64,000 nucleotides of DNA from Daphnia carinata (Eukaryota > Arthropoda > Branchiopoda > Diplostraca > Daphniidae): contig NC_081335.1 of assembly GCF_022539665.2 (NCBI RefSeq), positions 9,689,381 through 9,753,380 on the forward strand. Reading direction: 5' to 3'. Positions 44,429 to 53,885 of the stretch are shown here, one piece after another (within the stretch, counting starts at the first letter, position 1; each line of letters starts with the position of its first letter). The notes under the pieces are model-generated. The model saw nothing but the letters and a program-made list of their open reading frames with translations. It was not told the origin of the DNA and did not search any database. A program made the translations under genes and the position numbers.

Positions 44429-45150
44429 TGTAAAGCATCTTCCCGTGTGGGAAGATGGACTTTACGGAAATTAAGACAATAAATGTAAATTGAACTCGAG
44501 GCGTTTTACCCACAATGACGTCTGTGTTTATTATAAGCTAGGACATAAGAAATAAAAAGACAGAGAACAAAAGACGAGAAGAAACATTCAGAAAACAAGT
44601 TAAAAGAAGGAACAATTAAACAGGGTCTTACCGTGAACTCACGAGTGAAAGAATGGAAGATAAAATGACACAAGACGAGCTTGGAATTCAGCTTCCACAC
44701 AGACAGAGTTTGGAACGCAAGAATTGGCACAGAACGTCTGAGAAGACTCAAGACGAGAACGACTTTTCTACTCAAAAGGTTTGGTTACTGAAACATTAAT
44801 TAAGGCACAATACTACTCAAATAAGCAAGGAAAAATGACTTAGGGCAACTACTCGGCACGGCTGCAACTTGTCTGATCTTCCTCAGATGCTGGGTTAACC
44901 ACGGAACTTTGCATATTGCAAAGTGGCGTGATTGGGAGGAGCTTGTAGGCTTCACGCGGTTAACCAATCAAAAAGACGCGTTCAATATGGTGTGATATTG
45001 GTGACGTATCGTCTGCGTGAATCAGCTTGCAGGTGTTCATCTAGGTCAGCTGCCCTGCGTATAGTGTTGCAGTTTCCATGTCCAGGCTTGTATTGGCTAC
45101 TGAAGCAAAAGCGAGAAAAGTTAAAGTAAGGTATATTCGGCTTCGTTACA
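44429..45150 (-). repeat. 3' LTR of B3 (722 bp)
   Basis: Identical in length and nearly in sequence to 54004-54725. It includes the palindrome CTTTGCAATATGCAAAG (plus strand CTTTGCATATTGCAAAG, about 44907-44923). The R/U5 end has the hairpin arms CATCTTCCC and GGGAAGATG. An AATAAA-type sequence is near 44535 on the minus strand. Confidence 0.95.
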
Positions 45151-45160
45151 TCACTCCCGG
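45151..45160 (-). promoter_or_regulatory. Polypurine tract of B3
   Basis: Minus-strand CCGGGAGTGA lies directly before the 3' LTR, identical to that of B1. Confidence 0.6.
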
Positions 45161-45168
45161 CGGCGTGA

Positions 45169-45185
45169 GATTACGTCCCGTAATC
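45169..45185 (-). promoter_or_regulatory. Conserved env-LTR hairpin (B3)
   Basis: GATTACG-GGA-CGTAATC on the minus strand, 7-bp stem, just after the env stop codon. Confidence 0.7.
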
Positions 45186-46521
45186 AGAGTTGATGCATCG
45201 GAATCGATTCGGGAGCCGCAGGTCTTGGATCATCGGAAGGGCGACAGCAGACGGCCCAGATGAGGGTAAAAAGACCGCAGGCATAGCAAATGCGCAAGAA
45301 GATAAGCACCAAAAGACATAAAATGCCGATGAAGAAATAATTCGTGATGGTGTCCCACCAAGATGTATAAGTTCCGACACTGGCTGATGTCATTAAGACG
45401 GTCGACGCACTGTATTTGTGGTGTAAGGCAAATTCAGGTGCAGGATGTTCATTAATCGCGGCGGCTATATCGGCCATAATGTTCATATGATTTAGCATAT
45501 TGTCGGTATATGCCGGGTTGCTTCGATGGTCGTAGTCGAGAAATTCGACATTTTCATACCGAAAAGAATGTGCAAGTGTTTGTTCCGGTAACACAATGTT
45601 TGCTTCGATTGGTTTCCATGTGTCGTTACGGAAGGCGTAAGGTTTGTCGTTAAAATTAACGAAACCGTTAGTCCAATAACAAGGGGAATATTTAACAAGT
45701 TCCCATCCGTCAAGATTAATGGTGTAATTTTGAAATTTCGGCTGCGGTCCGCAAGATGTCAGTATAGTCTCAAATGTAACATTTAAAGTTTTACATTGAA
45801 TTAATACAACCGTTTTTCCAAAGGCTTGTAATTTCGTGCATTGTGGTAAATTTAACTGCGAAGCTGCTAACCATCCGTTATATTGAGCCGTTGTAACGGC
45901 CCTTTCGTGCTTGGCCTTGCGAGCTTCACATTGCATTAGTCGAATTTGTCTTGCTAATTCATTTTCATGATCAGTAAGTTGGTCTCGAATATATTGTATA
46001 TTCGCGGGTACGTTTAAATTTTCATCGGTAGATGACGCCTGAGTCTCCAAAGTGGTTGGTAAATTTTCCATGATGGCCGCCGCCGAAACGGTGAGTTTCG
46101 ATTGGCCGATGATCTCGAACGACGAAGTTCTATTGGTGCATTCGTTTTGTAGGGAGGCACAGCGTTTTGTAGGTGTCAAATGAAAATCAAGTTGTCTGGC
46201 GTCATCTTGGAGCCTGAAAATTATTTCGTCGCCCGGTAGACGAACCAGTGTACCTATCCCATCTTCCACTAGTCGGGTTTTCGGTTTAGTCTTTTGTGTA
46301 TAGGTTTTGTCCCAAATTAATCTTAAGTGATTGTGTGATAAATTTCCAGTCGTGGCGGAAGCTGTTCCGATTGGTGTTGTAAAATCGGCGTCTTCGTGTA
46401 GTTGAAAAAGTTGCACTTTCTCCAAAACACAGTTTATAATTTCAGGTCCATTGGGCGAATATTGTTGGTAGCTGGATGTATTTTTTTTTTTTTTTTTTTT
46501 TTTTTGTTGGGTAAGAAACAT
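45184..46521 (-). CDS. Envelope-like glycoprotein of B3, N-terminally truncated (445 aa)
   Basis: Open frame from an ATG at 46519-46521. The first residues after MFLTQQ are a lysine run encoded by the A-tract, so the signal peptide and about the first 150 residues found in B1 are missing. The remainder is intact: a run of potential N-glycosylation sites, SCGPQPKFQN, SPCYWTNGFVNFND, and a stretch of probable coil before a membrane segment (about residues 390-415, YFFIGILCLLVLIFLRI) and a 30-residue cysteine-containing tail. Without the leader the product is not expected to enter the secretory path, so it is probably non-functional. Homologs are the B1 and C2 env genes. Confidence 0.7.
   Translation of the reverse strand: MFLTQQKKKKKKKNTSSYQQYSPNGPEIINCVLEKVQLFQLHEDADFTTPIGTASATTGNLSHNHLRLIWDKTYTQKTKPKTRLVEDGIGTLVRLPGDEIIFRLQDDARQLDFHLTPTKRCASLQNECTNRTSSFEIIGQSKLTVSAAAIMENLPTTLETQASSTDENLNVPANIQYIRDQLTDHENELARQIRLMQCEARKAKHERAVTTAQYNGWLAASQLNLPQCTKLQAFGKTVVLIQCKTLNVTFETILTSCGPQPKFQNYTINLDGWELVKYSPCYWTNGFVNFNDKPYAFRNDTWKPIEANIVLPEQTLAHSFRYENVEFLDYDHRSNPAYTDNMLNHMNIMADIAAAINEHPAPEFALHHKYSASTVLMTSASVGTYTSWWDTITNYFFIGILCLLVLIFLRICYACGLFTLIWAVCCRPSDDPRPAAPESIPMHQL
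46481..46505 (-). repeat. A-tract between ORF B and env (B3)
   Basis: 25 A in the coding strand, 68 bp after the ORF B stop and fused to the start of the truncated env frame. Confidence 0.9.
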
Positions 46522-46572
46522 ATGACAGCATACAGATACATTTGGGATTGGGGTTACAAGGGAAGACTAAAT

Positions 46573-46935
46573 TCAATTTTCTTCCGGCGGCGGAATGGGA
46601 CGGCGGGTTTCCGGATCCAAATCCAGGATTGAAGCGAATACTTCGGTTGCGCGGCTCCATTCTTCACGTTCGAGGAGCTGGACGAGTTCTTCAGTCCTAG
46701 CTTTCGTCAATCTGGCTATCCTCCATCGATTTTGTAGATGGTGTTGGAGGTTTCGATGACTTGGTCCGCGTGGGCGCCGGAGGTCGAGGGCTTCCCGTAC
46801 GGCCCGGTCCTTCTCCTCCACTGTTGAAGAGGTGCTAGTAGCTTCTTCTACTATTAGGGATCGTTCGGCTGTAAAACCGCGATAGATTTGTTGATAGGGA
46901 GTTAGTCTCCATGGGCGTGAGTTGTTTTCTGTCAT
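46573..46935 (-). CDS. Accessory ORF B of B3 (120 aa)
   Basis: Begins at the ATG at 46933-46935 (MTENNSRPWRL), the position supported by the B4 copy. It is a small soluble charged protein: a Ser/Thr-rich stretch, an Arg-rich middle (DLRRPRGPSHRN), then a helix-turn with LLEREEWSRATEVFASILDL and the ending DPETRRP...PEEN. The pattern L-x3-E-W-x2-A-x7-ILDLDP is shared with ORF A, and resembles a single TPR-like helical pair, so a protein-binding role is possible. No known family was recognised. It lies between two A-tracts. Confidence 0.65.
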   Translation of the reverse strand: MTENNSRPWRLTPYQQIYRGFTAERSLIVEEATSTSSTVEEKDRAVREALDLRRPRGPSHRNLQHHLQNRWRIARLTKARTEELVQLLEREEWSRATEVFASILDLDPETRRPIPPPEEN

Positions 46936-47276
46936 TTGTAGAATCGAGTGGTTTTCCAAGCAGCTTGGTAGTGCTGTTAGTTTGGTGGTTGATGAGTTGT
47001 GAGTGGCGGCTCGGCGTTCGAACCGCGTTGACTTATATAGTCAACCTTCCATTTGTAGTCTACCACTTCTTTTATTTCTATATTCTTTTCTTGAAAAATG
47101 TTTAGTTCAACACTAAGTCTCTCGAGGTGTCACTTGATTGTTTTAGCAGGTGTCAGCTTTCTTTGTCGTTGGCTTGGGGGGGGGGGTTATTTATTGCTGT
47201 GGGGGGGGGGAGTCGGATAGCGTTCTTCCAGTGGCGCACCACGGTTCATTTTTCTTCCATTTCTTTTATTGTTAAG

Positions 47277-47298
47277 TTTTTTTTTTTTTTTTTTTTTT
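47277..47298 (-). repeat. A-tract in the B3 spacer
   Basis: 22 A on the coding strand, about 340 bp before the ORF B start. Confidence 0.85.
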
Positions 47299-47439
47299 AC
47301 TGTTTATTAATTGTGGATAGAGAAAGAAGAAAAAGTGAAAGAAGAAATGACGAAGTGCATTGCTTCTGCTAGAGAGTAAGGTTGATTATGGATAAATTGG
47401 GTATATCAACTTGAGCGGGAAGTGGAGTATGGGTGTTGG

Positions 47440-47728
47440 CTATGTGGCATAATACTATAGCTTCTGACTGTCACTCGGGAGTCTTACTTTCGAATTACGC
47501 CGTGACCTTGACTAAAAATTTACTGGTAGATTCCTCAGGAGTTGGTGAGGTTAACTATTCCCTAATTACTATTCTGTGGGTTGATTGGCAATAGATATTA
47601 AAATTTTTATTGATCCTGTTTCGAATTTTCTAAAATTCTGGGTATTGAATTTGGTATTCCATATAGTCATATGGCTAGATGGTATAGCCCTCGACCACGG
47701 CTCGGAAGTGCCGGGTTAAAATCACGCT
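47440..47728 (+). repeat. Two tRNA-like modules in the B3 spacer
   Basis: Module one (47440-47530) has ACTCGGGAGTCTTACTTTCG; module two (47671-47728) has the D-arm-like GGCTAGATGGTATAGCC with a 5-bp stem and a degenerate B-box GGGTTAAAATC. Both are opposite to the element genes and are each followed by the same GTGACCTTGACTAAAAATTT-type sequence, so they are tandem copies of a unit of about 240 bp. Confidence 0.55.
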
Positions 47729-47882
47729 GTGATCTTAACTAAAAATTTTCTGGCAGATCCCTCAAGAGTAGGCGAGCTAATCATATTTGCAATTATGCTA
47801 CTGTGATTGAATTATTATTGGCTATTTTATGTTTCATTTCTGGTTGGGTTTGAAATGGCTTTTATATTTATGCTAGGGTAGA

Positions 47883-47962
47883 CATATGTCTAGACGCCAT
47901 AGCGACTCAGTCTCGGAACACCTCTCGGGAGTCTCGGGTTCAAAACCCGGCTCGGCCGCCGA
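47883..47962 (+). repeat. tRNA-like module next to the A30 tract
   Basis: Carries a T-arm-like hairpin CGGGTTCAAAACCCG (4-bp stem, 7-nt loop) and the upstream TCTAGACGCCATAGCGA also present in B2. It ends 20 bp before a run of 30 T in plus sense, which would stop RNA polymerase III. Confidence 0.5.
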
Positions 47963-47980
47963 AATTCCCTTCGCCTAAAT

Positions 47981-47981
<1 letters not shown>

Positions 47982-48011
<30 letters not shown>
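47982..48011 (-). repeat. A-tract after ORF A (B3)
   Basis: 30 A on the coding strand, about 390 bp after the ORF A stop. Confidence 0.9.
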
Positions 48012-48012
<1 letters not shown>

Positions 48013-48397
48013 AACAATTAAAATTTATTATATACTCGTGGGGTCGTATGTTCGAGCCTTGCCTCGGCTGTTTTTGAAATACCCTTAAACGATGTGCTGG
48101 CTTTTCTTTTCTTTCCCTATCTTATTTTTTCTTTACTTTAAACTTTTCTTGTCTTTTCTTTTGAATTTTGTCTTGCGTATAATGAAAAGCCGGCGGAGAT
48201 TTTGTTTGCGTCCTACTGTGTTTATTTTATTGTTTGTTATGGTAGAGAATATAATGCGAAGAGGAAAACAAAATGGTTTGGGATAGAGCTCTATTCTAAG
48301 GGGAATAAACACATGTTCCTACTGGGTGAGAATAACTAAAAGGGGTTGTCGTCGTTGTCGGTGTCCTTTTTTTTCGTTCCTTTTCTTCATGGTGTGT

Positions 48398-48832
48398 TCA
48401 ACGGGAAGTGTTGGGGCCATCGCGCCTCTGACGTTTCCGGCCAGTGTCCCACTGGTCGGGCGACCAGTTGAAAAGAGGGGGGTGGCGCTTAGCTGGATCC
48501 AAGTCTAAAATCAGCTTTAGGGTGGTGACAGCGCCTCCCCAATCTTCGGCGAAGAGATCCGCGTTCAGCTGACGGGTGAGCGCGGCCGTACGTTCTTCCA
48601 CACGGCGCTCGTAACGTTGACGTTCCATCTCCCACGATTCCATGTCGTCGAGCTCTGGGGACTGAGGCGTTTGGCTGACGATGTTGCTAGATTTTTCCGG
48701 AACGGGTGTCCAATCGTCGTAGACGGGGATGGCAGCCATCGGCGCCATCACTTTCTCTGCTTGCTCGTCGGCACTTAGCCACTCGCAAGCTACCTGCGAT
48801 TGTTGGCTGGCAGTGTTAGCGCACGGGTCCAT
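48398..48832 (-). CDS. Accessory ORF A of B3 (144 aa)
   Basis: ATG at 48830-48832; an upstream open stretch to 48934 has no start supported by the other copies. Domains by position: Ser/Gln-rich 1-20, acidic-hydrophobic 20-60, charged helix with coiled-coil character 64-92 (WEMERQRYERRVEERTAAL), motif 93-113 (FAEDWGGAVTTLKLILDLD), Pro/Trp patch 118-129 and basic tail GRKRQRR. It is intact and of equal length to the B2 copy. The shared ILDLDP motif links it to ORF B. No signal peptide or membrane segment was seen. Function unknown; a nuclear or RNA-binding role is a guess from the tail only. Confidence 0.7.
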   Translation of the reverse strand: MDPCANTASQQSQVACEWLSADEQAEKVMAPMAAIPVYDDWTPVPEKSSNIVSQTPQSPELDDMESWEMERQRYERRVEERTAALTRQLNADLFAEDWGGAVTTLKLILDLDPAKRHPPLFNWSPDQWDTGRKRQRRDGPNTSR

Positions 48833-48985
48833 GTTCTTGAATTTAAATTTGGAGCGTGATTTTAGTAGAACTCGACTCAACAAGTGTTGAAAACGTTGTG
48901 AAGCCCTCTTGAAATTTCTTACTGTTAAATACACGACGGTTGTTATATGATCATTTAGACTTTGTTTCGAAGAAAATATACTCTT

Positions 48986-51900
48986 CTAATTCCTATAACG
49001 CATTGGTAGTCTTCGATTTCTTTGCGGGCGTCCGGTAGCATGTTGGGGTGGCAGTATTTCTTGCTGACTGATGGCAGGCGCCACCTGTCGGGCGTCAGAT
49101 TCAAGATTAATCACCGCAGCTGCGTTGTTTCCGTGAATTGTTGTGGTGTTCTTTGTTTTATTGGACGCACCAACATGAGTTGACTCATTATCGTCTGAAG
49201 TATATATTCCTTGGGTTTCGCTGACGATATGAGAATGTTTATTGTTTTGGGTGGCGGCCATTTGCAATTCCGCTGCCTCCAATTCCACAGTTTCAAATTC
49301 CACACTTTCCGCATCCACACTTTCAACATTTCTTTCCGTACCCACATTTACTGTTTCCAAAGGTTCCAATTCCATATTTTCCCATTCACTCGCGTTTCGC
49401 TCTATGTTTTCCATAGTTTCGATTGTTTGGGTGGAAATCGATTTACGAAATCGATTCTCGAACTTCGAAGGCGTCTCGATAGGGGGACAATGTTCGTCTT
49501 TCCATAACATTGTTTCGTACAGGGGTTTTAGGCGGTTAACATGAGTGCGTTGACAAATGTATGAATTATCAGCAATATCTACTGTATTATTGGAATATAC
49601 TTTTACAATTCTATAAGGACCTTTATATTTAGAGGTAAATTTCCTACTATCGCCCTCTTTAACTACTCTAATATCTAATAATACTCTATCTCCTACCACA
49701 TATTGTTTTACATTTGCTCTTTTATTATATTGTTCCCTCTGACGTTTTCTTGCTTTTTCGCTCTCCTCACGGACGCGTTGGAAACTATAACGCAAGCGAT
49801 CAGCTAAATTTCCTACGTAATCTGATGCGGAGATAAATGTTTTTGGGGAAGCGTCAAGGAATTCATTAATAGGTATATTAGGATCTCTACCGTGCAGTAA
49901 ATAATATGGGGTTTCACATGGCGAAGAATGGACAGAACTACGGTAAGCAAATAAAACATCATCCAGCATATCTTCCCAATTCTCATGTTCTCCATCTTTT
50001 AATTCCTTTCTCAACATTGTTGTCAATGTTCGATTAAATCTCTCAGTTTCGCCATTGCTAGCTGGATTGTAAGCAGTTGTTAGCTTTTGATCAATTTTTA
50101 ATTTCTTACAGAAGTAACGGAATAATTTGGACGTGAAATTAGTTCCACGATCGGAAAGGATGGCTTTAGGCATACCATGTCTAACTATTATTGTTTTATA
50201 TACACAATCTGCTGTCGTCTGCGCTGTTTGATCTTTTAACGCAACAGCTTCTACCCACCGGCTAAAATAATCGGTAATAACTAAAATATAATTATTTCCA
50301 TTAGGTGAAGCCGGCGTAATAGGACCCAAAAAATCCATTCCAATGACTTGGAAAGGGGCCTTTGCTATTTCATGAGGATGCAACAATGCTTTATATGAAG
50401 AAGAAGTGTTGGCAATGCACACCTCACAAGCTTGACAGTATTCTTTAATTTCCTTTCTCATATTCGGCCAATAATAATGATTCTTTATTTTCAAATAGGT
50501 TTTATAAAAAGCTAAATGCCCGCCCATCGGTGCGTCATGTAGTTCTTTAAGCACTAGATGGCGTAACGATGCAGGCAAGACTAACTGATGGTTAGTTTCG
50601 TTTCTTTTGCTATCGGTAGATGGCAGCACGTGCCGGTAAAGTGTACCCTCAATAATTTCAAAATATTCAATTTCTTTCATCCAATCTGGTTTAGATTGAA
50701 GAAAAGCTTGATCAAGTTCACCGTTATCTAAATAATTACGAATGGCTATACAAAGGTCGTCCTCCAATTGTTTCTCACAAATTAAGGTAATATGGCTCTC
50801 TGTTTGGATACTAGCTATTTTTAAGCGAGATAGGCAATCTGCGTTTTGATGGACACGTCCTGGTCTATATTTTAATTCATAATTCGTTGCGGCCAATAGT
50901 ATAGCCCATCTTCCTAATCTACCATTATTATCCTTTTGTTCTTTAAGCCATTGCAAGGGACGGTGGTCACTGATAATTTCAAAGGGTTGATCCAATAGGT
51001 AATGCCTAAAATGCTTGATTGCATCCACAACTGCTAAGGCTTCCTTCTCTGTCGTACTATAATTCGATTCCGCTTTTGTTAACTGTCTACTGGAATAAGC
51101 TATGGGATGTTCTTGGCCATTTTGAATTTGGGATAGCACTGCTCGAATACCGTAGTCGCAGGCATCAGTGAAAAGAATAAATTTTTCATTGAAATTGGGG
51201 TAAGCAAGAACTGGTGGCGTTACTAGAGAATTGCGCAATTTCTCGAAAGCAACTTGTTCCTCAGGTCCCCAATAAAAAGGCTTTCTGCTAAGATCTTTAT
51301 GCGTTAATCGAGTTAACGGTTTGGCAATCGATCCAAAATCTTTAATAAATCTTCTGTAATATCCAGCTAATCCGAGAAACGATCTGATTTCGTCGACTGA
51401 AGTCGGTGTTTTATAATTGACTATTTTGTCAATTTTGCTCGGATCCGGTTTAATACCATCGGTCGATATTACGTGACCTAGATAATTTACTGAGCGTTTA
51501 ATAAACTGGCATTTCTTGAGTTTCAATTTCAGATTAGCATCTCGTAATAATTCAAAAATTTCTCGAATATCACGTAAATGATCTTCGAAAGTATCTGAAA
51601 AGATTATAACATCATCCAGATAAACTAATGTTTTACGCCCCAAGACGTCTCTCAGTACGTAGTTCATTAGCCGTTGGAATGTGGCAGGTGCATTGCACAA
51701 ACCAAATGCCATACGTTTAAATTCGTAGAGGTTGTCTTCTACCACAAACGCTGTTTTTTCAATAGCTGGATCGTCAATTTGAATTTGCCAATAGCCTGAA
51801 GCTAAATCAAGAGTTGTGAAAAATTTCTTCCCATATAATTTGTCTAATGTTTCGTCTATTCTAGGCATAGGGAATGAATCTTTTTTCGTAATACTATTTA

Positions 51901-52813
51901 ATTTCCTATAATCAACACAAAATCTTACTTCTCCACATTTCTTTTCTACTAAAACCACGGGTGAAGCCCATGGGGAATGCGAATATTGGATTACATCTGC
52001 ATCAAGCATTTCTTGAATTTTATCATCTAATAATTTCCTTTGGTTATTTGTTACTCTGTATGGGCGTTGTCGAATGGGGCCTCGTCCTTGTGTATCAATC
52101 GTATGTTTTATAAGGTTGGTGTTTCCTAATTCTGAATCTTTGGACGCAAACAAGTCGTGAAAGTCGATTAATAATTTTGAAAGCGGTTCTTGAAATTCTG
52201 AATCTACTTCTGTGAGTAAAATTGGCTCAATTACTGGTTTAGGATTATCTTCTAATTTCGCTAACGAAATTTTTCCGATACAATGTTTAATTATTTCAAT
52301 TACGCCTAATTTAGTGTTCCTATGAATTTTGATTTGATGTAGTGAATGATTCTCGACCAAAATTTTATAAGTTCCATCTTCCGATACATTTCCGATAAAT
52401 TCTTCGATATAAATGCCTGCTGGCAAATCTTGTGCTGGGGTAAATATAAATGCTGTATTTCGTGGGACATACGGAAATGAATCTTTCATTTCCGCTGCAA
52501 TTACTGTCGACGTCTGACGAAATAGCGTCGTCTTTTTGACCGTAGTAACCGCCATGTCGGGTACCTCAGAGATGGCTGATCCCTGCTCATCCCTCGCTAG
52601 GTAAATGCTTCTGGCTTCTCCGTCAAGCCGAAATCCGTGCTTCTGGATTGCATCCCATCCAAGGATACAGTCCTCAGAAACACCATTAGTTACAATAAAT
52701 TCTTGTTCAAAAACTGTTTCTCCGTATCGTACGGGTAAAATAACTCCTCCCAGCGTATGTAATTTCTTCTCCCCTACATTATATAAATCGAAGTCAAGCT
52801 GACTGCAGATCAC
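48986..52813 (-). CDS. pol: Pol of B3: protease end, RT, RNase H, integrase (1275 codons)
   Basis: An unbroken frame. Residues 1-80 are the C-terminal part of the aspartic protease (CILGWDAIQKHG); RT spans about 285-455 with FCVDYRKLNS, TLDLASGYWQI, GLCNAPATFQR and the catalytic YLDD at 399-402; RNase H about 545-665 with acidic residues D550, E590, D616 and D659; integrase zinc region from H759 and H766 to C796 and C799; catalytic core D827, D888 and E924 with 35 residues between the last two; a GPY motif near 1065; then an acidic, ETVE-rich tail of about 170 residues. The first listed codon is GTG, since the frame continues from a damaged protease upstream and no true start can be assigned. 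All RT, RNase H and integrase residues are kept. Confidence 0.92.
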   Translation of the reverse strand: MICSQLDFDLYNVGEKKLHTLGGVILPVRYGETVFEQEFIVTNGVSEDCILGWDAIQKHGFRLDGEARSIYLARDEQGSAISEVPDMAVTTVKKTTLFRQTSTVIAAEMKDSFPYVPRNTAFIFTPAQDLPAGIYIEEFIGNVSEDGTYKILVENHSLHQIKIHRNTKLGVIEIIKHCIGKISLAKLEDNPKPVIEPILLTEVDSEFQEPLSKLLIDFHDLFASKDSELGNTNLIKHTIDTQGRGPIRQRPYRVTNNQRKLLDDKIQEMLDADVIQYSHSPWASPVVLVEKKCGEVRFCVDYRKLNSITKKDSFPMPRIDETLDKLYGKKFFTTLDLASGYWQIQIDDPAIEKTAFVVEDNLYEFKRMAFGLCNAPATFQRLMNYVLRDVLGRKTLVYLDDVIIFSDTFEDHLRDIREIFELLRDANLKLKLKKCQFIKRSVNYLGHVISTDGIKPDPSKIDKIVNYKTPTSVDEIRSFLGLAGYYRRFIKDFGSIAKPLTRLTHKDLSRKPFYWGPEEQVAFEKLRNSLVTPPVLAYPNFNEKFILFTDACDYGIRAVLSQIQNGQEHPIAYSSRQLTKAESNYSTTEKEALAVVDAIKHFRHYLLDQPFEIISDHRPLQWLKEQKDNNGRLGRWAILLAATNYELKYRPGRVHQNADCLSRLKIASIQTESHITLICEKQLEDDLCIAIRNYLDNGELDQAFLQSKPDWMKEIEYFEIIEGTLYRHVLPSTDSKRNETNHQLVLPASLRHLVLKELHDAPMGGHLAFYKTYLKIKNHYYWPNMRKEIKEYCQACEVCIANTSSSYKALLHPHEIAKAPFQVIGMDFLGPITPASPNGNNYILVITDYFSRWVEAVALKDQTAQTTADCVYKTIIVRHGMPKAILSDRGTNFTSKLFRYFCKKLKIDQKLTTAYNPASNGETERFNRTLTTMLRKELKDGEHENWEDMLDDVLFAYRSSVHSSPCETPYYLLHGRDPNIPINEFLDASPKTFISASDYVGNLADRLRYSFQRVREESEKARKRQREQYNKRANVKQYVVGDRVLLDIRVVKEGDSRKFTSKYKGPYRIVKVYSNNTVDIADNSYICQRTHVNRLKPLYETMLWKDEHCPPIETPSKFENRFRKSISTQTIETMENIERNASEWENMELEPLETVNVGTERNVESVDAESVEFETVELEAAELQMAATQNNKHSHIVSETQGIYTSDDNESTHVGASNKTKNTTTIHGNNAAAVINLESDARQVAPAISQQEILPPQHATGRPQRNRRLPMRYRN

Positions 52814-53012
52814 CTGACTTCTAGGGGGTAACTTATTAAATAATCTCCCGTGAATAATATTTTTTAGACGCGTCTGTACGTAACGGGATCTGAAAAATCT
52901 TTACTGGAATTCTTGGGGTCGATTCATTCGTTAATATAGTGGGTAAATTTTGCGACTTTTTGGGATTTAACGTGAGGCTGCCTATCAACTGACCCGAAGT
53001 TACAATTGATAA
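52814..53012 (-). pseudogene. Protease N-terminal region of B3, disrupted
   Basis: Aligned with B2, where the active-site block reads FETGAS. In B3 this block is shortened to a TDASK-like remnant near 52860-52890, with stops before the pol frame. The catalytic residue is therefore absent. Confidence 0.65.
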
Positions 53013-53885
53013 TTATTGGTTTCCATGACGCTGAAATGGACCTGGAATATAAGGTCTATGGGAGTTTCTTAACTCAGTACAAGTATTAGATTTATGTCCG
53101 AATTCACGACAAGCATAATAGATTGGAGGTTGGTATTGTTCCCAGTTTTGACGCTGAAATTGATGACAATTGGACTGACTGTGTCCATGATTTCTACAAA
53201 AATTGCAAACTACTATGGGCTGATCTGATCTGTAATTAACATCGTTAGCTGGTCTAAAGAAAAAGGGCGAGAATGGCGTAGGTCTATTCGGGAATCTAGC
53301 ATGTTGGTAAGAATTGGTGTTAGTATTGGGGCGATGAGGGGGAGGTCTCCAATTTCTCTCTCGACTGATGCAATCCGTTTGAAATGAAACTTGCATCCCA
53401 TACGGAGCACCCGTCAAAGAAACATAACCCATTTTATCCATTAGGAGCTGTGTTACAACCTGCGTAGGCTCCTGCAGAACTTCTTTAATTTCATCCTTCT
53501 CCGAATTTTGGATTCTCTGCGTGTCTATAGCCCTGACTGATTTTAGCACCTCATTCTTGACTATTTCCTTCTGATCAATTAATATTTGTGTAAGTTCCCT
53601 CAGTTCCGAATCTATTGTGTCCTATGACTCGTCAATCGCTCTAACAAATTCATGTTCCTCACGGTCCGTCTCCAAAGCTTCTAAACGAACGCCATAAACA
53701 AGCATTGATGCAACAAATTCGTTGAAGGCACTAAATTCCTTGTACGTTACTTTAGCTTGCAATTGTGATTCTAATCCCTCAATAAATTTATGCATAAAAA
53801 GGATCGAAAAAGACTTTTCTGTATAGACTTCCGGATATGCTGTTGTTTTAAATTTTTGTAAGCGACGAGCATAATCCACGATCTT
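53013..53885 (-). pseudogene. Gag of B3, 5'-deleted and with a stop codon
   Basis: Retains the helical region after the capsid (IVDYARRLQKFKT onward), then an in-frame TAG at 53622-53624, then 53549-53013 with two zinc knuckles (CNFCRNHGHSQSNC, and YACREFGHKSNTC where the first Cys of the second knuckle is Tyr). A deletion of about 1.8 kb joins the start of ORF1 (near 53890) to the gag middle, removing ORF1, ORF2 and the capsid N terminus. Confidence 0.85.

Larger units (their letters stand above)
46936..48397 (-). other. Spacer between ORF B and ORF A of B3 with tRNA-like modules and A-tracts
   Basis: No protein gene. It contains A-tracts at 47277-47298 (22) and 47982-48011 (30) in coding-strand sense, G-runs at about 47176-47186 and 47201-47210 in plus sense, and tRNA-like modules at about 47440-47530, 47671-47728, 47883-47962 and 48025-48071. 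Confidence 0.7.

Noticed and set aside
45492-45713. Open frames inside the B3 env and pol in other frames
   Set aside because: Overlapping frames of strongly supported genes with no independent support.
47176-47210. G-quadruplex-type regulatory element
   Set aside because: Two long G-runs are present, but two runs alone do not make a convincing quadruplex site, and they may be slippage products.
47671-47728. Real tRNA gene
   Set aside because: D-arm and B-box motifs are present, but no acceptor stem or anticodon stem pairs, and copies follow the element.
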